From Lucinisca nassula (taxonomy: Eukaryota > Mollusca > Bivalvia > Lucinida > Lucinidae), in assembly GCA_963580285.1 (NCBI GenBank), contig OY757023.1, forward strand, positions 87,445,108 through 87,509,107: 64,000 nucleotides of DNA, written 5' to 3'. Below are positions 33,601-35,880 of this stretch, piece after piece. The number at the start of each line of letters is the position of its first letter. Position 1 is the first letter of the stretch. A program made the position numbers and the translations under genes. Under the pieces are notes generated by a model. That model was not told the origin of the DNA and did not search any database. It saw only the letters and a list, made by a program, of their open reading frames with translations.

Positions 33601-34251
33601 TAAGGTTTACCCCTGTAAACCTCAGTTTTACTTTATCAAGAGGGTCAAAATTATATAGGCGTGTTATGGGTTATTACAAAAATGTTATTTCAGACGTTCC
33701 TACTGGATCATGAGATCATTCGAAGAAAGTTCAAGAATTTGCGAGAACGATGCTGTCCAGCCTTAAAGTTTCAGTACAGTGCTATAGAGGAAGAGATCAT
33801 CACATGTCCTGATTGGCCCCCTATAGGACCAGATGCTGTTGTTAAAAGTCCACCATTCAGCCCAGATGTTTATGCTCAAGATGAGTTTGCCAAAGAAACA
33901 GACAGAATGCTTCCAGATTCCGTTGATTTCAACCGGTCTAGTCTGTCGTCAACGCCAACAACAGGGATCACACCGAAATCATCGACATCAGAAAATCCGT
34001 ATCCATCATCTGTAACTCTGAATAGTTCTCAGAAAAATTCTGTAGTATCGTCTCATGGCATTTTGCATCATTCACATTCACCCACTACGTCTTCCAGTCT
34101 ACAAAATTCAAAAGAACTTTTAACACCTGAAGATATGCCACTAAATGCTCAACAAAAAGTAAATCCTGAAAAAGTATTTCCTGAACTGGACAGTGAGTTT
34201 TCTAATCAAAACAAATTTGGTCTCCACGATAAATCACCTTGCCCACTTTGA
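511..34251 (+). CDS. ATP13A2/3: P5B-type ATPase (polyamine/cation transporter), C-terminal part, 12 exons
   Basis: Twelve GT-AG exons join in phase: 511-635, 6997-7166, 9125-9238, 13739-13818, 15813-15965, 17299-17395, 19021-19093, 20141-20291, 22276-22421, 27198-27286, 29425-29508 and 33694-34251. They encode about 610 residues matching the second half of ATP13A2/ATP13A3. P5B ATPases sit in late endosomal, lysosomal or plasma membranes; the mammalian members export polyamines from the lysosome at the cost of ATP. Visible landmarks are MVTGDN (hinge), [14 protein letters not shown] (P-domain Mg site), six hydrophobic segments equal to M5-M10, and a tail with CPDWPP, which resembles DPEWPP of vertebrate ATP13A3. 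The N-terminal half with the DKTGTLT site is outside the window. The reading frame is intact, so the gene looks functional. Invertebrates often have one gene for the ATP13A2-5 group, so the exact paralogue cannot be fixed here. Confidence 0.93.
725..1080. repeat. Two SINE fragments in opposite orientation
   Basis: Bases 725-915 resemble the + strand SINE at 32653-32891 (CTCGGGTCACATGTGAGA and a tail GAAAGGGCC followed by A-rich sequence). Bases 915-1080 end in the reverse complement of a tRNA-like head (GCCTCAATGGCCGAATGG), so they are a minus-strand copy. Confidence 0.6.
1120..1400. repeat. Foldback element with GTGGGTACTC hairpin
   Basis: The segment carries TGTTGTGGGTACTCATTAGA with its complementary arm at 1187-1246 and a further half arm near 1285-1308. 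The flanks (GAAATAAGAAAAAT, GATGAAAAAAGGGCC, TATCTGGAGCTATG) recur at 26860-27080, 28990-29300 and 36420-36680. Confidence 0.65.
1490..1990. repeat. Family A MITE fragments with a direct repeat
   Basis: TCTAGAGAGTACA-AACAATATACC occurs at about 1500 and again at 1662, followed by family A sequence (GCCTATACAAATACA, GATGAAAAATTGTGATA) and its GTAGGTACATATTAGAA hairpin at 1840-1910. The right end resembles CCCCAGTTTTTACTTTATA. Boundaries are unclear. Confidence 0.55.
2120..2312 (-). repeat. SINE-like repeat, family U
   Basis: GCTGCCCTTCTTGAATCAGT and GGGAGAGAAGGACC recur at about 6045-6145, 19190-19440 and 58390-58665. The copies at 19360-19440 and 58600-58660 end in a tRNA-like head on the minus strand. 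Confidence 0.55.
2314..5003 (-). mobile_element. Family A MITE interrupted by a HINE-like element
   Basis: The left part (2314-2365, CACGCCTATATAATTTTG) and right part (about 4778-5003, AAAACTGGGGTTTACAGG through the hairpin to GTGTGTTTTCATCATG) together form one family A copy on the minus strand. Family A has ends CATCACGAAAACACGCC and an inner TTGTGGGTACTCGTTAGAA palindrome. A 2.4 kb element sits inside it. Confidence 0.75.
2366..4777 (+). mobile_element. HINE/pearl-like element with tandem arrays
   Basis: The 5' end is TATCCCCCGACCGAA, folding back to TTCGGGGGATATA. A CCGT-type microsatellite follows (about 2632-2700). Next are three repeats of about 150 bp (TTGTGATGGCCATAACTCC, 2710-3190) and about eight repeats of 110-145 bp (CCACCCCTAAACCATATA, 3190-4420). 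The 3' end has the hairpin GCCATC-TCTTCC-GATGGC followed by TATTTTTTAGT. Both boundaries are seen against the intact family A site. Confidence 0.75.
5010..5189. repeat. Second partial family A copy
   Basis: GCGGTTCTAACGAGTACCCA and ATCACAATTTTTCATCTTG repeat the right half of family A. It is cut off at about 5190 by the next tandem-array element. Confidence 0.6.
5190..6040 (+). mobile_element. HINE-like element, about four 180 bp repeats
   Basis: It starts CATACGAAGTATGCTATGGG then GGTATATAGTTTTCGTC, followed by CCGT-rich sequence (5240-5290). Repeats of about 180 bp follow, each with TTTTGCGTCAAAGTTTCTAA and ACCTTGAGGTCAAGGTCA. No clear hairpin end was found on the right. Confidence 0.65.
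6141..6330 (+). repeat. Dispersed repeat, left copy flanking ATP13A exon b
   Basis: TAGTAACCATATTTATACCG and about 170 further bases recur at 7172-7340 in the same orientation. The copies differ at a number of sites by eye. Confidence 0.7.
6417..6482. repeat. Hairpin-core element (TGTGTACTCATTAGAAT type)
   Basis: TGTGTGTACTCATTAGAATC is paired with GATTCTAATGAGTTCACACA. Similar arms are seen near 18450-18560, 21855-21895 and 28395-28455. Confidence 0.6.
6601..6964. mobile_element. Palindromic MITE, family P
   Basis: It begins AGAGGATCTTACATGAGTG, has a long inner palindrome (GGATAAAATGCGAGGCTTTG paired with GCATTTTATTCC), and ends CGCTGTCATATGATAAA. Related copies are at 14253-14632, 25382-25745, 31105-31828 and 63630-63995; a truncated one is at 24294-24441. 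Confidence 0.7.
6997..7166 (+). CDS. ATP13A2/3: ATP13A-like exon b: GDN hinge and following P-domain
   Basis: The acceptor is TTACCAG ending at 6996 and the donor is GTAACT at 7167. The exon reads (G)[17 protein letters not shown] and ends KNRKQLEL in phase 0. It supplies the Asp-Asn pair of TGDN that lines the nucleotide pocket in P-type ATPases. A palindromic element ends about 33 bases before the acceptor. A dispersed repeat begins within about 10 bases after the donor, so the exon is tightly hemmed in by repeats. Confidence 0.93.
7172..7340 (+). repeat. Dispersed repeat, right copy flanking ATP13A exon b
   Basis: It begins within 10 bases of the splice donor at 7167 and matches 6141-6310. 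Confidence 0.7.
7345..7565. repeat. Foldback repeat with TATCAAGTTTATCAGG arms
   Basis: TTGATATCAAGTTTATCAGG pairs with CCTGATAAACTTGATATCAA. The same foldback recurs at 40505-40700 and, diverged, at 27835-27935. Confidence 0.65.
7630..7880 (+). repeat. Dispersed repeat shared with 12845-13360
   Basis: TTCTTCTGTTATGGTTTATC and CCTTTGGTGTCTTGGATGGG match the two flanks of the HINE-like element at 12866-13125. This copy is therefore an uninterrupted (empty-site) version. Confidence 0.65.
8285..8445 (-). repeat. tRNA-derived SINE (Thr-like head), minus strand
   Basis: On the minus strand the head reads GCCTCAGTGGTATAATGG with a B-box-like GATCAATCCC. The body is shared with copies at 24060-24215 (+), 25148-25303 (+) and 39965-40125 (-). 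It ends in GTAAAACTCAAACACTCACT. Confidence 0.65.
8590..9095 (+). mobile_element. Family A MITE with a nested TA-flanked MITE
   Basis: Family A begins near CATTACGAGAACTCGCC and ends GGCGTGTTTTCGTGATG. At about 8629 it is split by the element 8630-8846, which starts CTGTAAAATTCC, ends GGAATTTCACTG and is bordered by TA. The family A hairpin lies at 8915-8985. Confidence 0.75.
8630..8846. mobile_element. TA-flanked palindromic MITE, family G
   Basis: Its ends are CTGTAAAATTCC and GGAATTTCACTG with TA on both sides, as in Tc1/mariner-derived MITEs. The inner palindrome is GGACTGTTCAAAAGTGGTCT. Related copies are at 36770-36976, 46950-47155, 16840-17200 (broken) and 31840-31915 (partial). Confidence 0.7.
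9125..9238 (+). CDS. ATP13A2/3: ATP13A-like exon c: [11 protein letters not shown] segment
   Basis: The acceptor is CTCCAG and the donor is GTAAGC; both ends are phase 0 (38 codons). The segment [18 protein letters not shown] matches the FHFAVTGKSF region of ATP13A proteins, between the TGDN and GDGAND motifs. Confidence 0.92.
9280..10554. mobile_element. TA-flanked MITE (family T) carrying an inserted 1 kb element
   Basis: Ends are TACATCACAAACTCATTA and GAGGTTGTGGTGTA. The uninterrupted relative is at 11250-11444. The insertion is described separately. Confidence 0.7.
9366..10410. mobile_element. DNA element with CATACCTGCCAACA ends and ATATAG duplications
   Basis: Inverted ends CATACCTGCCAACA at both termini are flanked by ATATAG at 9360-9365 and 10411-10416. 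It lies within family T, whose intact copy at 11250-11444 shows the empty site. It is 1045 bp and no transposase was recognised. Confidence 0.75.
10650..10885. mobile_element. Hairpin-core MITE flanked by TTAA
   Basis: TTAA lies at 10646-10649 and 10886-10889. It starts CCCTTAAGATGCTGAG and has an AGATCAGACTGCTC palindrome at about 10765-10800 inside AAACAGTGTGTGCC arms. Confidence 0.7.
10890..11245. other. Unassigned intron sequence
   Basis: Nothing is recognised apart from a weak inverted stretch near 11010-11060 that resembles the GACGCC hairpin family. Confidence 0.5.
11250..11444. mobile_element. TA-flanked MITE, family T, uninterrupted
   Basis: TACACCACAAACTCATTATA opens it and GAGGTTGTTGTGTA closes it. 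It provides the empty site for the insertion in the copy at 9280-10554. Confidence 0.7.
11450..12055. other. Unassigned intron sequence with weak internal repeats
   Basis: Phrases such as CATTGCCC(A/T)TRA and TGCATCAGA recur with spacing of about 190-230 bases, suggesting an old tandem array. No gene is seen. Confidence 0.4.
12080..12155. repeat. AAACAGTGTAGG hairpin (GACGCC tip)
   Basis: TTTGCAAACAGTGTAGGCCC pairs with GTCTGCACTGTTTGCC around a GACGCCACGTTCTGCGGCGT tip. Confidence 0.65.
12265..13670. mobile_element. Element with long diverged terminal inverted repeats
   Basis: Sequence at 12265-12460 (CCAATCAATGC, CACGAAAAACTTGGAACCAG, GGTACTATAGTAGCTACC) is matched in reverse at 13470-13670 (GGTAGCTACCTTGG, CTGGTTCCCAGGTTTCCCTG, GCATTGATTGG). 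The inside holds the repeat related to 7630-7880 and a HINE-like element. No transposase frame was seen. Confidence 0.6.
12866..13125 (+). mobile_element. Short HINE-like element without tandem array
   Basis: It starts TATACCCCCGGCGTATGCC and folds back to GGGGGTATATAG. Near its end are CGGGGGTATACGTGCC, the hairpin GTGCCC-CAAT-GGGCAC, and TTTTGTCTAG. The copy at 7630-7880 lacks it, which defines the boundaries to within a few bases. Confidence 0.75.
13739..13818 (+). CDS. ATP13A2/3: ATP13A-like exon d: [10 protein letters not shown] motif
   Basis: The acceptor is TTCCAG and the donor is GTAACA. The exon reads [18 protein letters not shown] and ends within a Gly codon (phase 2). FARM-P-QK is a conserved P-domain motif across P5 ATPases. 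Confidence 0.92.
14253..14632. mobile_element. Palindromic MITE, family P
   Basis: It starts TTATCATATGACGCCGC and ends CATGTAAGATTCTCTA, with the long GGATAAAATGC palindrome at 14520-14565. Confidence 0.7.
14806..15041. mobile_element. Hairpin-core MITE (as at 10650)
   Basis: CCCTTAAGATTCCAAG opens it and CATTTTATGAGTTAA closes it. The inner hairpin sits at about 14905-14970. Confidence 0.65.
15040..15760 (+). repeat. Tandem repeat, three units of about 240 bp
   Basis: GTTCTAGCAGGTACAATATY, GGTATTTTTGCTGAAAAAA and CATTTAATGATCAAAG occur three times. A fourth, separate copy lies at 18645-18880. The array ends about 50 bases before the acceptor of the catalytic exon at 15813. Confidence 0.7.
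15813..15965 (+). CDS. ATP13A2/3: ATP13A-like exon e: [11 protein letters not shown] catalytic motif
   Basis: The acceptor is TTACAG and the donor is GTAAAT. The exon contains [17 protein letters not shown] and [10 protein letters not shown], the most diagnostic stretch of the family. The two Asp residues of GDGAND coordinate Mg in the phosphorylation site. The exon ends inside an Arg codon that the next exon completes. Confidence 0.95.
16007..16373 (+). mobile_element. Family A MITE with doubled hairpin
   Basis: It starts CATTATGAAAACACGCC and ends GGCGTGTTTTCGTCATG. The AATATAGATTGTGKGT...GCCTCRTC arm occurs twice (16095-16180 and 16195-16262). Confidence 0.75.
16374..16605. mobile_element. 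Left-truncated hairpin-core MITE
   Basis: CCAAGAAAAACTGCATCTG joins family A directly at 16374. The palindrome AGACTGCTCCTAGGGAGGAG lies at about 16485-16505. Confidence 0.6.
16780..17205. mobile_element. Family G MITE broken by a hairpin-core MITE
   Basis: Family G parts (ACCACTTTTAAACAGTC at 16841, TCTTAATTTTAGGTGGTCTT at 17167) are separated by a segment with the AAACAGTGTAGACCCAGATC hairpin at 16992-17060 and the CTCCTTGCTGAATTGG / GTCCTCAAGGAGTC flanks. Confidence 0.6.
17299..17395 (+). CDS. ATP13A2/3: ATP13A-like exon f: transmembrane segment M5
   Basis: The acceptor is CTGCAG and the donor is GTGAGT; the exon ends in phase 0. [20 protein letters not shown] is followed by a hydrophobic stretch to LILYK. 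It aligns with M5 of ATP13A2/3 (EGRAAL.TSF..FK.M). Confidence 0.93.
17406..17780 (+). other. Short open stretch in intron, probably not a gene
   Basis: Overlapping frames up to 102 codons are open here, one reading [19 protein letters not shown] and ending before 17775. Composition is more GC-rich than its surroundings. I recognise no domain. It could be a gene fragment or chance; it directly follows the donor of the M5 exon. Confidence 0.25.
18120..18260 (+). repeat. SINE fragment (tail part)
   Basis: GTGAGATGCCAAGTGCT and TGAAAGGGTTGTAAAACC match the body and tail of the SINE at 32653-32891. Confidence 0.6.
18290..18645. repeat. tRNA-like minus-strand SINE head and hairpin-core element
   Basis: Reverse complement of 18340-18385 reads GGGTAGCTCAGTTGGATGC, an A-box-like start. 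Adjacent 18440-18570 carries two TGTGTGGACTCATTGAAAT-type palindromic arms. Confidence 0.5.
19021..19093 (+). CDS. ATP13A2/3: ATP13A-like exon g: transmembrane segment M6
   Basis: The acceptor is CTCCAG and the donor is GTGAGT; the exon ends in phase 1. [20 protein letters not shown] corresponds to the L.DFQFLFIDL... part of M6 in the family. Confidence 0.9.
19190..19445 (-). repeat. SINE-like repeat, family U, with tRNA-like head
   Basis: TGCCCTTCTTAAATCAGC and GGGAGAGAAG match the other U copies. The minus-strand head near 19365-19435 has AGCTAAGTCAGATGC. Confidence 0.55.
19484..19613. repeat. Long near-perfect hairpin, about 58 bp arms
   Basis: ATTAATCAAGTAATTTCGTA to CAGACCTCGG pairs with its reverse complement ending ACTTGATTAAT. 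The loop is about 12 bases. It ends in TTAAT-rich sequence; no inner coding frame. Confidence 0.8.
20141..20291 (+). CDS. ATP13A2/3: ATP13A-like exon h: M6-M7 loop and M7
   Basis: The acceptor is TGACAG and the donor is GTAAGT. The exon opens by completing a Tyr codon ([20 protein letters not shown]) and continues through a hydrophobic M7 helix to FFNVRSQPW, with the Trp codon split by the intron. QPW is conserved in ATP13A2/3 at this place. Confidence 0.9.
20345..20550 (-). repeat. SINE-like repeat, family S
   Basis: GGTTTACCAGTACTCG, AAGCATCATGCAACCC and TATTTCTTCAAGCCCCG are shared with copies near 22715-23640, 26160-26480, 27378-27680, 38600-38820, 40880-41150, 54450-54737 and 57910-58110. 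The tail side reads GAAGTTTAACGCCCC. Confidence 0.65.
20695..21580. repeat. Cluster of large palindromic elements
   Basis: Bases 20700-20810 fold on GTCATTTCATATGAAAATG. Bases 21071-21175 form arms of about 50 bp (TTCATGAAAGTATGAACG to its complement around CCCCTTTGGGG). Bases 21195-21570 contain further CATATGA-ended palindromes related to family P. Confidence 0.6.
21690..21790. repeat. AAACAGTGTAGACC-type hairpin
   Basis: CAAATGGTGTAGACCCTGAT to GGGTCTGCACTGTTAGC surround an AGACTGCTCCTTCAGGAGCA tip. Confidence 0.65.
22276..22421 (+). CDS. ATP13A2/3: ATP13A-like exon i: luminal loop and M8
   Basis: The acceptor is TTACAG and the donor is GTAAGT. The exon reads [20 protein letters not shown], then M8 ([18 protein letters not shown]), then [19 protein letters not shown]...A.A.SKG is the family signature for this region. 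Confidence 0.93.
22510..22690 (+). repeat. tRNA-derived SINE fragment
   Basis: GGTTCGAACCCC (B box), CAAGTGTTGTTTCCTTGAGC and an ATT microsatellite tail at 22663-22678 match the fuller copy at 30735-30955. Confidence 0.7.
22715..23640 (-). repeat. Family S copy split by a TTAA-flanked MITE
   Basis: The S repeat runs 22715-22903 and resumes at 23548-23640 (GCGGTTTACCAGTACTCG). The intervening element is listed next. Confidence 0.7.
22908..23543. mobile_element. piggyBac-type MITE (TTAA target duplication)
   Basis: TTAA lies at 22904-22907 and 23544-23547. The ends CCCTTTACCACTCAG and CTGAGTGGTAAAGGG are perfect inverted repeats. It is 636 bp and non-coding. A G-run lies at about 23308-23347. 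The split of the S repeat confirms the insertion. TTAA targets with CCC ends are the hallmark of piggyBac-like elements. Confidence 0.8.
23354..24441 (+). repeat. 1088 bp tandem duplication, copy 1
   Basis: From CACCCCTTCAATCCCC to CATTAAGTTTACTTTT the sequence is repeated at 24442-25528 with only a handful of differences seen by eye (for example CCGTCTCC/CCTTCTCC, AACGACATT/AATGACATT). Confidence 0.9.
24060..24215 (+). repeat. tRNA-derived SINE (Thr-like family), within the duplication
   Basis: GGTTGTCGGTTCGATCACTG (B box) and GGCTTCTCCAAAC, GTTGGTGGGATGTAAAACTT follow the pattern of the copy at 8285-8445 in the opposite orientation. The duplicate lies at 25148-25303. Confidence 0.6.
24442..25528 (+). 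repeat. 1088 bp tandem duplication, copy 2
   Basis: This is a direct repeat of 23354-24441. Copy 2 starts inside the piggyBac-like MITE sequence (right part only) and runs into the complete family P element. Confidence 0.9.
25382..25745. mobile_element. Palindromic MITE, family P
   Basis: It runs from TATAATATAACGTCGCG to CATGTAAGATCCTCTA with the GGATAAATGCTCGGCAAAGC palindrome. Its left part is also present, truncated, at 24294-24441. Confidence 0.7.
26160..26480 (+). repeat. SINE-like repeat, family S
   Basis: ATTGGGCTGCATGATGCC, ATAAACCCTATTGGTTTCAT and GATGTAAAACCTCAGTTCAG place it in the + orientation. Confidence 0.65.
26550..26690. repeat. AAACAGTGTAGACC-type hairpin
   Basis: GGCAAACAGTGTAGACCC pairs with GGGTCTGCACTGTTTG, but part of the left tip arm is missing. 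Confidence 0.55.
26855..27085. repeat. Foldback element with GTGGGTACTC hairpin
   Basis: ATTGTGGTACTCAATAGAAG-type arms with GGCGCTTCTAATGAGTACCC and the flank TATCGGGAGCTATA define it. Confidence 0.65.
27198..27286 (+). CDS. ATP13A2/3: ATP13A-like exon j: transmembrane segment M9
   Basis: The acceptor is TTTCAG and the donor is GTAGGC. The exon reads (Y)[20 protein letters not shown] and ends MVKFFE in phase 0. Position and hydrophobicity fit M9. Confidence 0.88.
27378..27680 (+). repeat. SINE-like repeat, family S
   Basis: CCCCCGCCCATGGGGGCTTG, TTGGGCTGCATGATGC, and a tail TTAAACCTCAAATCAAACAA. Confidence 0.7.
28251..28600. mobile_element. TA-flanked MITE with GGCTCGAACACC ends
   Basis: TACAGTAGAACTTCAATGGC opens it and GCCATCGAAGTTCTACTGTA closes it; the inverted ends extend about 28 bases. 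A TGTGTGTACTCATTAGAATC hairpin lies at 28395-28455. Confidence 0.8.
28765..28832. repeat. GC-rich hairpin
   Basis: GCGAGCAGCGAAGGTTC to GCGAGCCTGCGC pairs with GCGCAGGCTCGC to GAACCTTCGCTGCTC. GC content stands out from the surroundings. Confidence 0.7.
28990..29310. repeat. Foldback element with GTGGGTACTC hairpin
   Basis: GTTGTGGGTACTCATTTGAA and GTGCTTCTAATGAGTACCC lie at 29055-29105, with further half arms at 29195-29240. Confidence 0.6.
29425..29508 (+). CDS. ATP13A2/3: ATP13A-like exon k: transmembrane segment M10
   Basis: The acceptor is TTTCAG and the donor is GTAAGT; 28 codons, phase 0 at both ends. [20 protein letters not shown] matches the WR..ML...NA..S...E pattern of M10. Confidence 0.88.
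29561..29864 (+). mobile_element. Family A MITE, complete
   Basis: CATTACGAAAACACGCCTTT opens it, GGTGTGTTTTCGTGATG closes it, and the hairpin is at 29665-29755. The right half reads CCCCTGTAAACCCCAG and CAAGGGGGTCAAAATTATA. Confidence 0.8.
29895..30205. repeat. Palindromic TATACCC-ended element
   Basis: TTATACCCTCACAAACG near the left is answered by GACTCCTATACCCTTCC near 30170. A CCGTCCGT stretch lies at 29970, so it may be a reduced HINE-like element. Confidence 0.45.
30325..30710 (+). repeat. CCGT-rich start and 130 bp direct repeat
   Basis: ATCCGTCCGTTCGTTCGTC at 30366 is followed by GCAAGCATCCATATTTGACC twice (30452 and 30613), the remains of a tandem array. Confidence 0.5.
30735..30955 (+). 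repeat. tRNA-derived SINE
   Basis: A box TGGTGCAGTGG, B box GGTTCGATCCC, a shared body (CAAGTGTTGTTTCCTTGAGC, TGTGTTACCCTCCATTAATA) and an ATT microsatellite tail. A second copy lies at 22510-22690. Confidence 0.8.
31105..31828. mobile_element. Palindromic MITE, family P, split by a SINE
   Basis: AGGATCTTACATGAGTG opens it and GACGTCATATGATAAA closes it. The SINE at 31277-31612 interrupts it. Confidence 0.75.
31277..31612 (+). mobile_element. Meta-domain-type tRNA SINE with 14 bp target duplication
   Basis: ATCATATTACATTT occurs at 31263-31276 and again at 31613-31626. The head has an A box (TAGCTCAGTTGG) and a B box (GGTTCGATCCC). The body (GGGGTAGAGCTAGGACTGGT, GTCAGGATAATGTGACTGGG) resembles the central Meta domain of bivalve SINEs. 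The tail is GCGACGTTAAACC followed by a CA repeat. Confidence 0.85.
31930..32190 (+). mobile_element. Family A MITE, diverged
   Basis: ATTACGAAAACAAATACAAA opens it (with a small loss) and GACGTGTTTTCGTGATG closes it. The hairpin at 32033-32090 is shortened. Confidence 0.7.
32342..32560. mobile_element. TTAA-flanked MITE with CCCTTTTGTACC ends
   Basis: TTAA lies at 32338-32341 and 32561-32564. Ends are CCCTTTTGTACC and GGTACAAAATGGG. The AAACAGTGTAGGCCCTGATC hairpin is inside. Related sequences lie at 32935-33400, 59925-60095 and 62520-62745. Confidence 0.8.
32653..32891 (+). mobile_element. tRNA-derived SINE with 12 bp target duplication and poly(A)
   Basis: AATTGTTAGTGA lies at 32641-32652 and 32892-32903. 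The head has TGGCCTAATGGATAAGAG (A box) and GGTTCGAGCC (B box). It ends in a run of about 18 A. The intact duplication and long A tail suggest a fairly recent insertion. Confidence 0.88.
32935..33400. mobile_element. MITE related to 32342-32560, broken by another TTAA-flanked MITE
   Basis: Outer parts have CCTATTTTATGCTGGAAACC and ATATAAGGCAGGAGATTCC. Inside, TTAA at about 33052 and 33303 borders an element holding two AAACAGTGTAGAT / AGATGGCTTCT hairpins (33093-33200). Confidence 0.6.
33404..33668 (+). mobile_element. Family A MITE next to the last ATP13A exon
   Basis: CATTACCAAAACACGTC opens it, the hairpin is at 33512-33585, and it ends ATATAGGCGTGTTATGGG. Only about 25 bases separate it from the exon start at 33694. 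Confidence 0.8.
33694..34251 (+). CDS. ATP13A2/3: ATP13A-like last exon: cytoplasmic C-terminal tail
   Basis: The acceptor is ATTTCAG ending at 33693 and the stop codon TGA is at 34249-34251. The exon encodes 185 residues. It opens with [16 protein letters not shown], a basic juxtamembrane stretch like that after M10 in ATP13A3. It then gives CPDWPP, and after that a low-complexity Ser/Thr/Pro-rich tail of about 140 residues. As I recall the family, the vertebrate tail is considerably shorter, so this extension looks lineage-specific and possibly phosphorylated. A 260 bp MITE ends about 25 bases before the acceptor. Confidence 0.92.
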   Translation, partial: TFLLDHEIIRRKFKNLRERCCPALKFQYSAIEEEIITCPDWPPIGPDAVVKSPPFSPDVYAQDEFAKETDRMLPDSVDFNRSSLSSTPTTGITPKSSTSENPYPSSVTLNSSQKNSVVSSHGILHHSHSPTTSSSLQNSKELLTPEDMPLNAQQKVNPEKVFPELDSEFSNQNKFGLHDKSPCPL

Positions 34252-34489
34252 GTGCGCTAAGTTTAGGTTTTTTTATGATAATAACTTTAATTGTCAATGC
34301 TATTTATAAATGTATTTATTTCCTGATAGAGATTTTCTTGTAATTATGGGGTGTTATTTGTTAGGACTTTTTCACCTCTTGTTCCAGTCATATATATCAT
34401 TACATCTTCATTAACCCATTGTATGCTTGTGGACTCTTCCACTGCTATATGTTGGACAAGTCCATTTGTCATATAAGGGGTGTCAGGCC
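34252..34489 (+). other. Probable start of 3' UTR of the ATP13A-like gene
   Basis: AT-rich sequence follows the stop codon up to the edge of a retrotransposon fragment. I see no canonical AATAAA here, so the poly(A) site is either a variant signal or lies within or beyond the retrotransposon. Confidence 0.4.
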
Positions 34490-35880
34490 TATTTTTTCTT
34501 GCCCGTAATTATCGCCCTGTGTCTCTGACTTCTGTTCTGTGTAAATTGCTGGAACATATAGTCTACTCGAACATCATGGCCCACTTGGATGAACATAAAC
34601 TTTTGTCAGACAGACAACATGCATTTAGGAAAAGGCACAGTTGTGAAACTCAGCTAAGCACAGTTATTAATGACTGGGCAAAAATCTTGGACAAAGGGGG
34701 ACAGGTGGACACATTTATTCTGGACTTCGAGAAGGCTTTTGACACCCCTCCTCATGAACTACTTAAATCTAAGTTATTTGGTTATGGAATTGGGGGAAAG
34801 ACCCTCAAATGGATAGATTCCTTTCTTTGCTACAGAAAACAGCGGGTTGTTGTTAATGGTGAATCTTCGGAGTGGGCTCCAGTTTTATCTGGAGTCCCGC
34901 AAGGGACCGTTCTTGGTCCACTTTTGTTCTCCCTGTACATCAATGATATTTCAACTGACATTGACTCAGAAATAAGACTGTTCGCAGATGACTGTGTTTG
35001 TTACCGGGAAATTAGAGATACAGATGACTCATTGAAACTTCAGGCTGACATAGATAGATTAGGATGTTGGGCATGTAAATGGGGCATGAGATTTCAGCCA
35101 GTTAAATGCAATATTATGCAGATAACTAGGAAGAGATCTAATAAAGTTGAGGCTTCTTACACCTTAGATGGAACGGTCCTCGAGAATGTGGACTCCATTA
35201 AATACCTTGGAGTGACAATCTCACACAACTTGAGATGGAATACTCATATTAGCATCATGTGAACTAAGGCAAATAGAACCCTTGGTTTCCTGAGGAGAAA
35301 TCTTCATCAGTGCCCTCAGGATGTAAAAGAGGCAGCATATAAAGGTCTTGTTCGCCCAATCTTGGAATATGGTAGTTGTATCTGGGACCCCAGTGGAGTG
35401 GTCCTTAACGATGAAATTGAGAAAGTTCAGAATAGAGCTGCTAGATTTGTAACAGGCAATTACTGCTTTGAAACTGGGAGCATGACTGGAATACTTGGAA
35501 AATTAAAATGGGAGTCTCTCAAGAAAAGGAGAAAAGACAGTAGGCTAATCCTTTTATACAAAGGTCTAATGGGTGCTGCCAGCATTCCAACAGGTGACCT
35601 TGTTCCCCCAGCTAGACACTGTAGAAATCACCATTCGTTGGCGTTTCTGACCCTTAGCGCAAGAACTGACATTTATAGAGTCGTTCTTCCCCAGAACCAT
35701 TAGAGATTGGAATGCCCTTCCCGATTCGATTATTTCGACAGCTGAAGGTGCTGATGATTGTGTAGCTAAATTTACCTCTTTGGTTAGAGCTAGGGACTAG
35801 CTTCCCACATCACAGGTCCTGGTGTATGAATGTCATTTGACGTGTCACCAGTAACAATCCTGATTCTGATTCTGATTCAG
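34490..35880 (+). mobile_element. 5'-truncated non-LTR retrotransposon (RT domain), broken
   Basis: One frame encodes a reverse transcriptase. NYRPVSLTSV is near the start, AFRKRHSCETQL follows, motif A is ILDFEKAFDT, motif B is GVPQGTVLGPLLFS, motif C is LFADD, and then YLGVTI. Downstream comes the typical AAYKGLVRPILEYG thumb/C-terminal region. The frame is interrupted by TGA at 35260-35262. Near 35675-35685 a single-base shift moves the end (FFPRTIRDWN...) into another frame that stops near 35800. The endonuclease domain is missing. The 3' end carries a short TGATTC repeat at about 35860-35878, as in CR1/L2/jockey-like LINEs. The exact clade is not resolved. Confidence 0.88.
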
